Assembly (NCBI GenBank): GCA_001898485.1
Contig: MKTY01000007.1
Location: forward strand, 82,290 to 146,289
Origin: Sphingobacteriales bacterium 46-32
Lineage (GTDB): Bacteria; Bacteroidota; Bacteroidia; Chitinophagales; Chitinophagaceae
Length of the DNA: 64,000 nucleotides
Direction of reading: 5' to 3'
Both the position numbers and the translations under genes were made by a program. The first letter of the stretch is position 1; each line of letters starts with the position of its first letter. This document shows positions 1 through 7,543 of this stretch, one piece after another. The notes beneath the pieces are model-generated. The model was not told the origin of the DNA and searched no databases. It was given only the letters and a program-made list of their open reading frames with translations.

Positions 1-152
1 TGCCTGATATGTCCCATACTGGGCGTGGTGCCTCCCTCGGCCAGGTTGGCACATAATTCAATCCGGTCAGCACCTCCGGCCACCGCCTGGCGGGTAGTAT
101 TAAAATCGGAAGTGGCTATTTCAAGTAAAAAACGCGATGGAGCCGGTCCCAT
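1..152 (-). CDS. cutC: CutC family protein, N-terminal part (runs off window)
   Basis: Fifty N-terminal codons are visible, from an ATG at 152 to the window edge. The peptide contains FLLEIATSDFNTTRQAVAGG followed by ADRIELCANLAEGGTTPS, which matches the start of CutC (PF03932), a TIM-barrel protein historically linked to copper homeostasis whose biochemical role is unsettled. No signal peptide is seen, so it is probably cytoplasmic. It lies 33 bp downstream of the glycosylasparaginase gene on the same strand and may be co-transcribed with it. The C-terminal part cannot be assessed. Confidence 0.85.
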   Translation of the reverse strand, partial: MGPAPSRFLLEIATSDFNTTRQAVAGGADRIELCANLAEGGTTPSMGHIR

Positions 153-185
153 ATAACATCACTTAAGCTTAAAATGAAAAAAGCC

Positions 186-1214
186 TTAGCTAAACCAGCT
201 TTTGGCAGCGATCAGCTTTTCCTGTGTATTGGATTTGATAGCATAGCTGAAGCCTTTATGAATAGCAAAAGCTCCTGCCTGGCCTTTTTTGTTAAGCGCC
301 AGAAATGCCACCTGTATATCTTTTGCCCTGGCGCCCTTGATACGTACAATACGCTCAATGATTTTGCGGCAGGCAGCCTCAGGCGATAAACCCTGGCGCA
401 TCAGTTCCACCACACTATGTGAACCTGCTACACGTATCACATCTTCGCCCTGGCCGGTAGCCGTACAGGCTCCCACTTCATTATCTACATATAACCCTGC
501 TCCGATAATGGGAGAATCGCCCAGTCGTCCCCGCATTTTGAAGCCCATACCGCTGGTGGTACAGCTTCCGCTCATATTACCCATAGCATCCATGGCTACC
601 ATCCCGATCGTGTCGTGATTCCAGTCGCCGTTGGGCAAACGGGTGGGTACATCAATACGGGCATTCCCTTTATTCTCTATGTTGATGACCGGTTTATATT
701 CCGATTTTTTGAGCCATTCGTCATAAGCCCGTTGTGCGTCGGGCGACAGCTTCTGCTCTTCGAGCTGAAAGCCTTCAGCAACGGCAAATTGCTGTGCGCC
801 GCTGCCCACCAGCATTACGTGCGGTGTTTTTTCCATCACCCGGCGTGCTACAGCTATCGGATGTTTGATGCGCTCAAGAAAGGCTACACTCCCACAGTTA
901 AAATGTTCGTCCATAATACAGGCATCGAGCGTTACATAACCGTCGCGGTCGGGATTGGCACCCAGTCCCACACAGCAATTCTGAGACGCTTCTGTTACCA
1001 TTACTCCTTTCTCCACGGCATCGAGCGCCCTGCCTCCCTTGCCCAGCACTTCCCAGGCACCGTTGTTGGCTGCCAGGCCGGCATCCCAGGTTGAAATGAC
1101 AACCGGCTGCCCTTTTACCCCAGCTACAGTACCCTGACCCATACTGCTGCGACCTGCCAGCACGGCGGCCGAGCTAAACAAAGATGATAAGATGAACTTT
1201 CTGCGATTAACCAT
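186..1214 (-). CDS. N4-(beta-N-acetylglucosaminyl)-L-asparaginase (glycosylasparaginase)
   Basis: This 342-residue Ntn-hydrolase would cleave the GlcNAc-Asn bond of N-linked glycopeptides. Like other glycosylasparaginases it should self-cleave into two chains before Thr202, which lies in the motif NHDTIGMVAMD. Arg230 and Asp233 (MRGRLGDSPIIGAG) match the residues that hold the asparagine moiety, and TGQGEDVIR further on is typical of the bacterial glycosylasparaginase branch rather than plain isoaspartyl peptidases. The N-terminus NRRKFILSSLFSSAAVLAG is a Tat-like signal, so export to the periplasm is likely. It fits with the GH20 and NagB genes further along as part of GlcNAc-glycan use (inference). 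Confidence 0.88.
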   Translation of the reverse strand: MVNRRKFILSSLFSSAAVLAGRSSMGQGTVAGVKGQPVVISTWDAGLAANNGAWEVLGKGGRALDAVEKGVMVTEASQNCCVGLGANPDRDGYVTLDACIMDEHFNCGSVAFLERIKHPIAVARRVMEKTPHVMLVGSGAQQFAVAEGFQLEEQKLSPDAQRAYDEWLKKSEYKPVINIENKGNARIDVPTRLPNGDWNHDTIGMVAMDAMGNMSGSCTTSGMGFKMRGRLGDSPIIGAGLYVDNEVGACTATGQGEDVIRVAGSHSVVELMRQGLSPEAACRKIIERIVRIKGARAKDIQVAFLALNKKGQAGAFAIHKGFSYAIKSNTQEKLIAAKSWFS

Positions 1215-1363
1215 TGTTTTGCTTTAGGCGCCTAAGTTAATCTTTTCCTTTTCAATAAGATAAACCACGGGTCACTTTATTGCTCCCAAATTCTGCTACT
1301 ATCGGACAGACAGTAGCCCGGCTTATGCTGACAGAATTGCCGGAATAAGAGTTAGGAATATAT

Positions 1364-1395
1364 TTTGATGTTTAAACATTGATTTTGTAATTTTG
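1364..1395 (+). promoter_or_regulatory. Bacteroidota-type promoter
   Basis: TAATTTTG at 1388-1395 is an exact TAnnTTTG -7 box, with TTTG at 1364-1367 about 20 bp upstream as the -33 element. It lies just before the FMN reductase gene. Because of its position, the TTG at 1407 is an unlikely start and the ATG at 1413 is preferred. Confidence 0.65.
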
Positions 1396-1412
1396 TACTA
1401 AATAAATTGAAA

Positions 1413-1970
1413 ATGCGTATCGAAATACTGGCAGGCAGTCCCCGTGAGCACAGCACATCGCGTCGTGTGGCCCTGCATTTGCAACAATGGCTGAGCACCA
1501 ATACAGATCATGAAGTGGGTGTGATCGATTTGTATGAATGGAACCTTCCGCCGCTTGAATCAGTTTTTCTCAATGCGGAAAAAACGCCCGAAGCTTTTCG
1601 TCCACTGAGTCAGCGCATTTTTGCCGCCGATGCGTTTATACTGGTTACACCGGAATATAATGGCAGTTATTCTGCTGCTTTGAAAAATCTGCTGGACCAT
1701 TTCCCAAAACAACACCATAAGCCCTTTGGTATTGTAACAGCATCCACCGGTGCGCTGGGGGGCATCCGTGCTACACAGCAAATGCTTTTACTGATACCTG
1801 CGCTGTTTGGCATCGCATCACCCTATATGCTGGCTGTACCACATGTAGACCGTAAGTTTAGTGAAACCGGCGAGTTAATCGATGAGGCGTTTACGCACAA
1901 CGTGCACAATTTTGTTAAAGAGTTTTTGTGGCTGGCCGAACGCCTGGTAAAGGAACCGGCAACCTTATAA
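1413..1970 (+). CDS. NADPH-dependent FMN reductase family protein
   Basis: This is a 185-residue flavodoxin-fold protein of the NAD(P)H-dependent FMN reductase family (PF03358; YieF/ChrR/azoreductase-like). Near the N-terminus is the phosphate-binding loop LAGSPREHSTSRR, and mid-protein is the family motif TPEYNGSYSAALKNLLDHF. The family transfers hydride from NAD(P)H to quinones, chromate or azo dyes through FMN; the substrate here cannot be read from the sequence. There is no signal peptide. An upstream TTG (1407) would add two residues, but it sits only a few bases from the expected transcription start. A pirin gene follows after 30 bp, and the two probably form a redox/stress operon. Confidence 0.88.
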   Translation: MRIEILAGSPREHSTSRRVALHLQQWLSTNTDHEVGVIDLYEWNLPPLESVFLNAEKTPEAFRPLSQRIFAADAFILVTPEYNGSYSAALKNLLDHFPKQHHKPFGIVTASTGALGGIRATQQMLLLIPALFGIASPYMLAVPHVDRKFSETGELIDEAFTHNVHNFVKEFLWLAERLVKEPATL

Positions 1971-2000
1971 ACATCGTTTGTAAAAAAAGGAGAACACGAT

Positions 2001-2879
2001 ATGAAACTGCAAAAAACAATTGAAACTGTACTGGCTCCTCCCCCTCCGCATATGGTGGGTGATGGATTCAGGGTTCATAGTTTTTTTCCTGACAACGGGC
2101 TGATTGGCAAAAAAAGAATGAGCCCGTTTTTCCTGCTCGACTACAACGCCCTCATGGATTTTTCGCCCCGTAAAGAACCGCGCGGAGTGGGTGTACACCC
2201 GCATCGCGGTTTTGAAACCGTTACTATCGCCTATCATGGCCGTATTGCTCACCACGATAGTGCGGGCAACAGCGGTATCATTGGCGAAGGTGAAGTACAG
2301 TGGATGACAGCTGCATCGGGTCTGCTGCATAAAGAATACCATGAAGCAGAATTCAGCCGCCAGGGCGGACCATTTCAAATGGTTCAGTTATGGGTAAACC
2401 TGCCGGCGAAATACAAAACTGTTGCGCCCAAATACCAGGAACTGAGTGTTGATAAACTGGTGCGGGTGCCCCTGCCTGACGACAAGGGCGAAGTGGAAGT
2501 CATTGCCGGCTCTTACGCAAACGCAAAGGGAGCTGCCAGCACTTTTACGCCCATGCATGTATACAACCTGCGTTTGAAAAAAGGCGCCCGGCTTGACCTG
2601 GATCTGCCTGCCCATTACAATACAGGTATGCTGATCGTTGCCGGCGAAGCCAACATAAATGGCAGCTCTGTACCTGCCGACCATTTCATATTGTTTAAAA
2701 ACGATGGAGAAATGGTAAACATAGAAGCTTCTGCCGATGCCGTCATCCTGGTTCTCTCCGGGGAACCAATCGATGAGCCCATCGCCCAGTATGGCCCCTT
2801 CCTGATGAATACCTGGGAAGAAGTCGAACAGGCGATTACAGATGTGAATGCGGGAAAATATGGAATACTCGAAGAGTGA
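2001..2879 (+). CDS. Pirin family protein (cupin, possible quercetinase)
   Basis: This is a 292-residue bicupin. The metal ligands of pirins are present as His66 and His68 (VGVHPHRGFETVT), His110 and Glu112 (LLHKEYH). Bacterial pirins bind Fe or Cu and several have quercetin 2,3-dioxygenase activity; others act as redox-sensitive partners. The start is well supported: AAGGAG at 1987-1992 lies 8 bases before the ATG, a Shine-Dalgarno that is uncommon in this window. It probably shares a transcript with the FMN reductase, and an intrinsic terminator follows at 2975-3000. Confidence 0.92.
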   Translation: MKLQKTIETVLAPPPPHMVGDGFRVHSFFPDNGLIGKKRMSPFFLLDYNALMDFSPRKEPRGVGVHPHRGFETVTIAYHGRIAHHDSAGNSGIIGEGEVQWMTAASGLLHKEYHEAEFSRQGGPFQMVQLWVNLPAKYKTVAPKYQELSVDKLVRVPLPDDKGEVEVIAGSYANAKGAASTFTPMHVYNLRLKKGARLDLDLPAHYNTGMLIVAGEANINGSSVPADHFILFKNDGEMVNIEASADAVILVLSGEPIDEPIAQYGPFLMNTWEEVEQAITDVNAGKYGILEE

Positions 2880-3073
2880 TGTGCTGATGTGCTAATGTGC
2901 TGATGTGCTGATGGAACTCGGCTTGAGCTATCGTTTATTACTTAGAGAATCAATATTATTGTGATGTTAAAGTGAACTGCCGGCTACGCCGGCAGTTTTC
3001 ATTTCGTTCATTATTTGGTATTCCTGTTCAGGTGACTGTTCCCTCATCAGCACATTAGCACATCAGCACATCA
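2877..3073. repeat. 29-bp perfect inverted repeat built from an 8-mer
   Basis: The left arm 2877-2905 begins at the TGA stop of the pirin gene and is made of ATGTGCTG/ATGTGCTA units. The right arm 3045-3073 is its exact reverse complement and ends just before the stop of the SnoaL-like gene. The 139-bp interior carries the terminator at 2975-3000. A related word (CACATCAGCACACTGGCATA) recurs near 33402, so the motif is dispersed. Confidence 0.8.
2975..3000 (+). terminator. Intrinsic terminator after the pirin gene
   Basis: The stem AACTGCCGGC (2975-2984) pairs with GCCGGCAGTT (2988-2997) around a TAC loop and is followed by TTC and further T-rich sequence. It lies between two convergent genes and could work in both directions. 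Confidence 0.75.
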
Positions 3074-3078
3074 AGACC

Positions 3079-3552
3079 TCACTTTTTTTCCTGCATATAC
3101 CTCTCCAGTCCTTTCCTCGCCTGCTTCTGCACGGCTCTTTTCATAAATCCTGTCCAGCCAAACAGCTGACCTTTCCAGCCCAGGGCCTGCCCTATCCAGG
3201 TGCTTAACCGAAAAGCATCGCTGTGCTCCACAATCTTTCCGTCGCTGAACTTCATATAGGCTTTTACCTTATTGACTACTTTGCGGCCGGTACGCGAAAA
3301 GGTATAGGTTGCGGTCCACTGGCAGGTGGCATATTCTTCATCGAGCAATTCAATTGGGCCATAGGAAACCGAAAAATCCCGGGCGGCCCCACACAGCATT
3401 TCCCACATTGCCCGCACCTCATCGCCCTGCAGTACACCAAATACAGGATCATTAAAAACGATATCCTTACTGTAACAGGCATTCATGGCCGCATGGTCAA
3501 GGCGGTTAAATGCTGAATAGAAGGTTTCGATGAGCTGCTGTTGATTGTTCAT
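3079..3552 (-). CDS. SnoaL-like / NTF2-fold protein
   Basis: This 157-residue protein has the nuclear transport factor 2-like (SnoaL-like, PF12680) pattern: an N-terminal helix ETFYSAFNRLDHAAM, the short strand CYSKDIVFNDPVFGVLQG, then a beta-sheet that includes YATCQWTATYTFSRTGR and KVKAYMKFSDGKIVEHSDAF. Such proteins are small alpha+beta cones used as cyclases, isomerases or unknown enzymes; no catalytic assignment is possible here. The ATG at 3552 is chosen over an upstream in-frame start because homology begins near MNNQQQLIETF and the longer form would run deep into the region upstream of the divergent hydrolase gene. Confidence 0.8.
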   Translation of the reverse strand: MNNQQQLIETFYSAFNRLDHAAMNACYSKDIVFNDPVFGVLQGDEVRAMWEMLCGAARDFSVSYGPIELLDEEYATCQWTATYTFSRTGRKVVNKVKAYMKFSDGKIVEHSDAFRLSTWIGQALGWKGQLFGWTGFMKRAVQKQARKGLERYMQEKK

Positions 3553-3622
3553 AATTATTCGGTTGTTGCCCGGCCGTTTCCGGTGGTTTACGTTACTTTT
3601 AAAGGCCAAATCTAATAATTGT

Positions 3623-5497
3623 ATGAGACGATCCCTCTTCTATCTGTTGTTTTTCCTGCTGCCCCTGGTCCTGGTAGCCCAGCATGAGCAGGACAGTGCC
3701 TGGATTCGTGAGCATTATACCAAAAAGGAGCTATACATTCCGATGCGCGATGGCGTAAAACTCTTTACTGCCGTGTATCTCCCCAAAGATGCCAGCGAGA
3801 AACACCCCATCCTCATGAACCGCACTCCCTACAGTTGCTCACCCTATGGCGAAGACCAGTTCAGAGCCTTCTGGATGAATCACTGGAAGTATTACCTGCG
3901 CGAAAACTACATCATCGTCATCCAGGATGTACGCGGCCGCTGGATGAGCGAGGGACAATTTGAAGACGTTCGGCCATTCAATAAAAACAAAAAAGGCAAC
4001 ACGGATATTGATGAGGCCAGTGACACCTACGATGCTATTGACTGGCTGGTCAACAACCTGCCCAATAATAATGCGCATGTGGGTGTATTCGGCATCTCTT
4101 ATCCCGGATTTTATTCCACCATGGCTGCCGCCTCGGGTCACCCTGCATTGAAAGCCGTGAGTCCGCAGGCCCCCGTTACCGACTGGTTTATGGGCGATGA
4201 CTTTCATCATAACGGAGCTTTTTTCCAGATGGATGGATTCAGCTTTTATTCCGGCTTTGGCAAACCCCGTCCCCAGCCGACCAAAATAGGACCTAAAGGA
4301 TTTGATTTCAAAGTCAGAGACAACTACAAATTCTACCTCGAGGCCGGCACACTGCAGCAACTGGCCGATTATATGGGCGACAGCATAAAATTCTGGAAAG
4401 AATTGTATGCCCATCCCAACTACGACGAGTGGTGGCAGGCCCGCAATGCAAGAGTGGCCATGTATGATGTAAAACCTGCCATGCTTGTAGTGGGTGGATT
4501 ATTTGATGCCGAAGATTGCTACGGCGCCTGGAACCTCTATAAAGCAATCGAGAAACAAAGCCCTGCTACCAACAACAAAATCGTAATGGGTCCCTGGTAC
4601 CATGGTCAGTGGGCCAGCCGCGACGGCAGCCGCCTGGGTAATGTGCGTTTTGGCCGCAACACAGCTTTCGATTATCAAAACAATATCGAAATTCCTTTTT
4701 TCAACTACTATCTCAAAGGGAAAGGAGATGATCCGGCATTGCCGGAAGCCACTATTTTCTTTACCGGCGAAAACAGCTGGAAGCAATTGCCGCAGTGGCC
4801 TCCGCAAAACATGACACCAACCGCGCTCTATCTGCAGGCCAACGGCAACCTGAGCTGGAATGCCGGTGGCAGCAGCAATGCTTACAGAGAGTATATCAGC
4901 GATCCCGCTCATCCCGTTCCGTATACTGAAGATGTACACTTTGGCCGTACGCGCGAATACATGACCGATGATCAGCGCTTTGCCCATCGCCGCCCCGACG
5001 TACTTACCTATGTAACGGCACCGCTTGACGAAGACCTGACCCTGGCCGGTCCGCTAACTGCCGACCTCAGGGTAAGCATCAGCACCACCGATGCCGACTT
5101 TGTTGTAAAGCTGATTGATGTCTTTCCCGACAACTTCAGTTACCCCGGCGACGCACCCCAGGCCGGCCGTACCGCCGGTGGCTCCTACCCCATGGGCGGT
5201 TATGAGCAGCTGGTACGCGGCGAAATCATGCGGGGACGCTTTCGGCAGAGCTTTGAAAAACCCGTAGCCTTCAAACCGGGCAAGACTGAAACGGTGAAAT
5301 TCGAATTGCCTGATGTTGCCCACACTTTCCGCAAAGGCCACCGGCTGATGATACAGGTACAAAGCAGCTGGTTTCCGCTTGCCGACCGCAATCCCCAACA
5401 ATTTGTCAATATTTATACAGCGAAACCGGAAGACTTTAAGCTATCAACCATCCGAATTTTTGAAGCCAGTAGTATTGTATTACCTGTAGTAAAATAA
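3623..5497 (+). CDS. CocE/NonD family hydrolase (alpha-amino acid ester hydrolase / acylase-like), copy 1
   Basis: This is a 624-residue exported serine hydrolase of the X-Pro dipeptidyl-peptidase S15/CocE superfamily. A signal peptide (RRSLFYLLFFLLPLVLVAQ) precedes the alpha/beta-hydrolase domain. The triad is visible: Ser159 in GISYPG, Asp295 in GGLFDAED and His327 in MGPWYHGQW. The C-terminal half is the jelly-roll domain (PF08530) of this family. The YHG/WHG context and domain order resemble alpha-amino acid ester hydrolases and glutaryl-7-ACA acylases; the natural substrate is unknown. An upstream in-frame start at 3545 is rejected because the signal peptide begins at the ATG at 3623. 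A paralog follows after 31 bp, so the two form an operon. Confidence 0.88.
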   Translation: MRRSLFYLLFFLLPLVLVAQHEQDSAWIREHYTKKELYIPMRDGVKLFTAVYLPKDASEKHPILMNRTPYSCSPYGEDQFRAFWMNHWKYYLRENYIIVIQDVRGRWMSEGQFEDVRPFNKNKKGNTDIDEASDTYDAIDWLVNNLPNNNAHVGVFGISYPGFYSTMAAASGHPALKAVSPQAPVTDWFMGDDFHHNGAFFQMDGFSFYSGFGKPRPQPTKIGPKGFDFKVRDNYKFYLEAGTLQQLADYMGDSIKFWKELYAHPNYDEWWQARNARVAMYDVKPAMLVVGGLFDAEDCYGAWNLYKAIEKQSPATNNKIVMGPWYHGQWASRDGSRLGNVRFGRNTAFDYQNNIEIPFFNYYLKGKGDDPALPEATIFFTGENSWKQLPQWPPQNMTPTALYLQANGNLSWNAGGSSNAYREYISDPAHPVPYTEDVHFGRTREYMTDDQRFAHRRPDVLTYVTAPLDEDLTLAGPLTADLRVSISTTDADFVVKLIDVFPDNFSYPGDAPQAGRTAGGSYPMGGYEQLVRGEIMRGRFRQSFEKPVAFKPGKTETVKFELPDVAHTFRKGHRLMIQVQSSWFPLADRNPQQFVNIYTAKPEDFKLSTIRIFEASSIVLPVVK

Positions 5498-5528
5498 TCA
5501 ACCCGTTCACATTTATAAAACAAGTTAC

Positions 5529-7397
5529 ATGCGCATTTTCATTGCACGACTCATTCTTCTTTTCCTGCCCTTCGCGGGCTTTGCACAGTCTGCCCCCGAC
5601 ACTGGCTGGGTACGTCAAAACTTTACCAAATCGGAAGTATTCATCACCATGCGTGATGGCATAAAGCTCTTTACTGTTATTTATACACCACGCGAATCGG
5701 GCAAGTACCCTATTCTGATGCAACGCAGCCCCTACTCCTCACGCCCCTACGGCGCCGATCAGTACCGCCAGCGCCTTGGCCCCAACACACAGCTCATGAA
5801 AGCCGGTTACATCTTTGTGTATCAGGATGTGCGTGGCCGTTATAAAAGCGAAGGCAGCTTTCGCGAAATGACTCCTTTTATCGCCAACAAAAAGAGCAAT
5901 AAAGACGTAGATGAATCAAGCGACACCTACGATACTATTGAGTGGTTGCTGGCCAATACACCCAACAACGGCCGCGTGGGTCAGTATGGTATTTCATTTC
6001 CCGGCTTCTACTCCACGGCGTCATTACCCGCCGCACACCCGGCATTGAAAGCCGTGAGTCCGCAAGCTCCCATGTCGGATGAGTTTATTGGCGATGACTG
6101 TTATCACAACGGTGCCTTTTTTCTGCTGGACAATTTTAGTTTCTACAGTGGTTTTGATGGCCCGAAAGCAGCAAATGGAGAAAGTTATACTCCTTTTTTC
6201 CGTGCCCGTTATTCAGATGCCTATCAGTATTTCCTGAAAATGGGTCCGTTGAAAAATGTAAACAATGAAGCCTTTTTCCGTGACAGCAACAGCATCTGGC
6301 GTCAGACGGTAAAAAATGACACCTACAACGAATTCTGGCAATCACGCAATATCCGCCAGCACCTGAGTAATATCAAACCTGCCGTACTGCTGGTAGGTGG
6401 CTGGTTTGATGCCGAAGATCTGTTTGGTGCATTAAAAACCTATGCCGCTATTGAAAAATTATCACCCGGCAACAACAGCCGCCTGGTAATGGGTCCCTGG
6501 ACGCATGGCGCCTGGTCGGCTCCCAGCTGGACTTCTTTTGGTACTTACCAGTTTGGCACCAACCTCAACCAGTACTACCAGGATGAAATTGAAACGCCGT
6601 TCTTCAACTATTATCTCAAAGATCAGGGCAGCTTTCAACTGTCAGAAGCCACGGTCTATGAAACAGGCAGTAATCAATGGAAACAATACAGTACCTGGCC
6701 TCCGGCCGGCAGCACACCCACTCCGTATTATCTCCAGCCAGCAGGTGGTCTTGGCACCGGCAAACCCGCAGCCAATGGCGGTTTTAGCAGCTATATAAGT
6801 GATCCCGCCAAACCTGTACCCTATACAGCAGTTACTTCAGGCGGACGTAATAACGAATATATGGTGGAAGATCAGCGGTTCGCCGCGCGTCGCCCGGATG
6901 TGCTGGTATTTGAAACAGACACACTCAGCAGCGACCTCACCCTCACAGGCGAAATCGTGGCCAACCTGCTGGTATCGATGACCGGTACCGATGCTGATTT
7001 CATCGTAAAACTTATTGATGTATGGCCCGATCCTTCGAGCCTGCCTGCCACGCAACAGGGCCAGCGTCCCACGCAAATGGGCGGCTATCAGCAAATGGTA
7101 CGGGCCGAAGTATTCAGAGGTAAATTCCGCAACAGCTTTAGTAAACCCGAGCCATTTGTACCCAATAAAATCGAAAAGGTAAACTTCAAACTCAACGAGG
7201 TGGCACACACCTTTAAGAAAGGACACCGGGTCATGATACAGGTACAAAGCAGCTGGTTCCCGCTGGTTGACCGCAACCCCAACAAGTTTGGCACCATTGC
7301 CAATATGGATGAAAAAGATTTTCAGAAAAATACGATCAAACTGTATCACGACAGCCGCAATAGCAGCTATATCAGTTTGCCGGTGATGAATCAGTAG
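5529..7397 (+). CDS. CocE/NonD family hydrolase, copy 2
   Basis: This 622-residue paralog of the preceding gene has the same order: a signal peptide (MRIFIARLILLFLPFAGFAQ), an S15-type alpha/beta-hydrolase domain and a C-terminal jelly roll. The triad is Ser156 in GISFPG, Asp294 in GGWFDAED and His326 in MGPWTHGAW. The nucleophile elbow has Phe in place of the Tyr found in copy 1, and that Tyr is thought to contribute to the oxyanion hole in this family, so the two enzymes may differ in rate or specificity. Tandem duplication is the likely origin. A repeat-rich, hairpin-forming stretch begins immediately after the stop. Confidence 0.88.
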   Translation: MRIFIARLILLFLPFAGFAQSAPDTGWVRQNFTKSEVFITMRDGIKLFTVIYTPRESGKYPILMQRSPYSSRPYGADQYRQRLGPNTQLMKAGYIFVYQDVRGRYKSEGSFREMTPFIANKKSNKDVDESSDTYDTIEWLLANTPNNGRVGQYGISFPGFYSTASLPAAHPALKAVSPQAPMSDEFIGDDCYHNGAFFLLDNFSFYSGFDGPKAANGESYTPFFRARYSDAYQYFLKMGPLKNVNNEAFFRDSNSIWRQTVKNDTYNEFWQSRNIRQHLSNIKPAVLLVGGWFDAEDLFGALKTYAAIEKLSPGNNSRLVMGPWTHGAWSAPSWTSFGTYQFGTNLNQYYQDEIETPFFNYYLKDQGSFQLSEATVYETGSNQWKQYSTWPPAGSTPTPYYLQPAGGLGTGKPAANGGFSSYISDPAKPVPYTAVTSGGRNNEYMVEDQRFAARRPDVLVFETDTLSSDLTLTGEIVANLLVSMTGTDADFIVKLIDVWPDPSSLPATQQGQRPTQMGGYQQMVRAEVFRGKFRNSFSKPEPFVPNKIEKVNFKLNEVAHTFKKGHRVMIQVQSSWFPLVDRNPNKFGTIANMDEKDFQKNTIKLYHDSRNSSYISLPVMNQ

Positions 7398-7404
7398 ACT
7401 GTGG

Positions 7405-7498
7405 ACAGTTGACAGTTAACAGTTGACAGTTAACAGTTGACAGTTAACAAGTGGATAGACGACTCTTTAAACACTGTCATCTGTTAACTGTCAACTGT
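7405..7498. repeat. Heptamer repeats with an 18-bp inverted repeat
   Basis: ACAGTTG and ACAGTTA units repeat across 7405-7448. The first 18 bases (7405-7422) are the reverse complement of 7481-7498. The repeat starts just after the stop of the second CocE/NonD gene and ends about 45 bp before the GH20 start, so it may serve as a transcript end. Confidence 0.75.
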
Positions 7499-7543
7499 CA
7501 ACTATTTTCGCCTAAATTGCCCCTGTATTCAAAATTCTTTATC

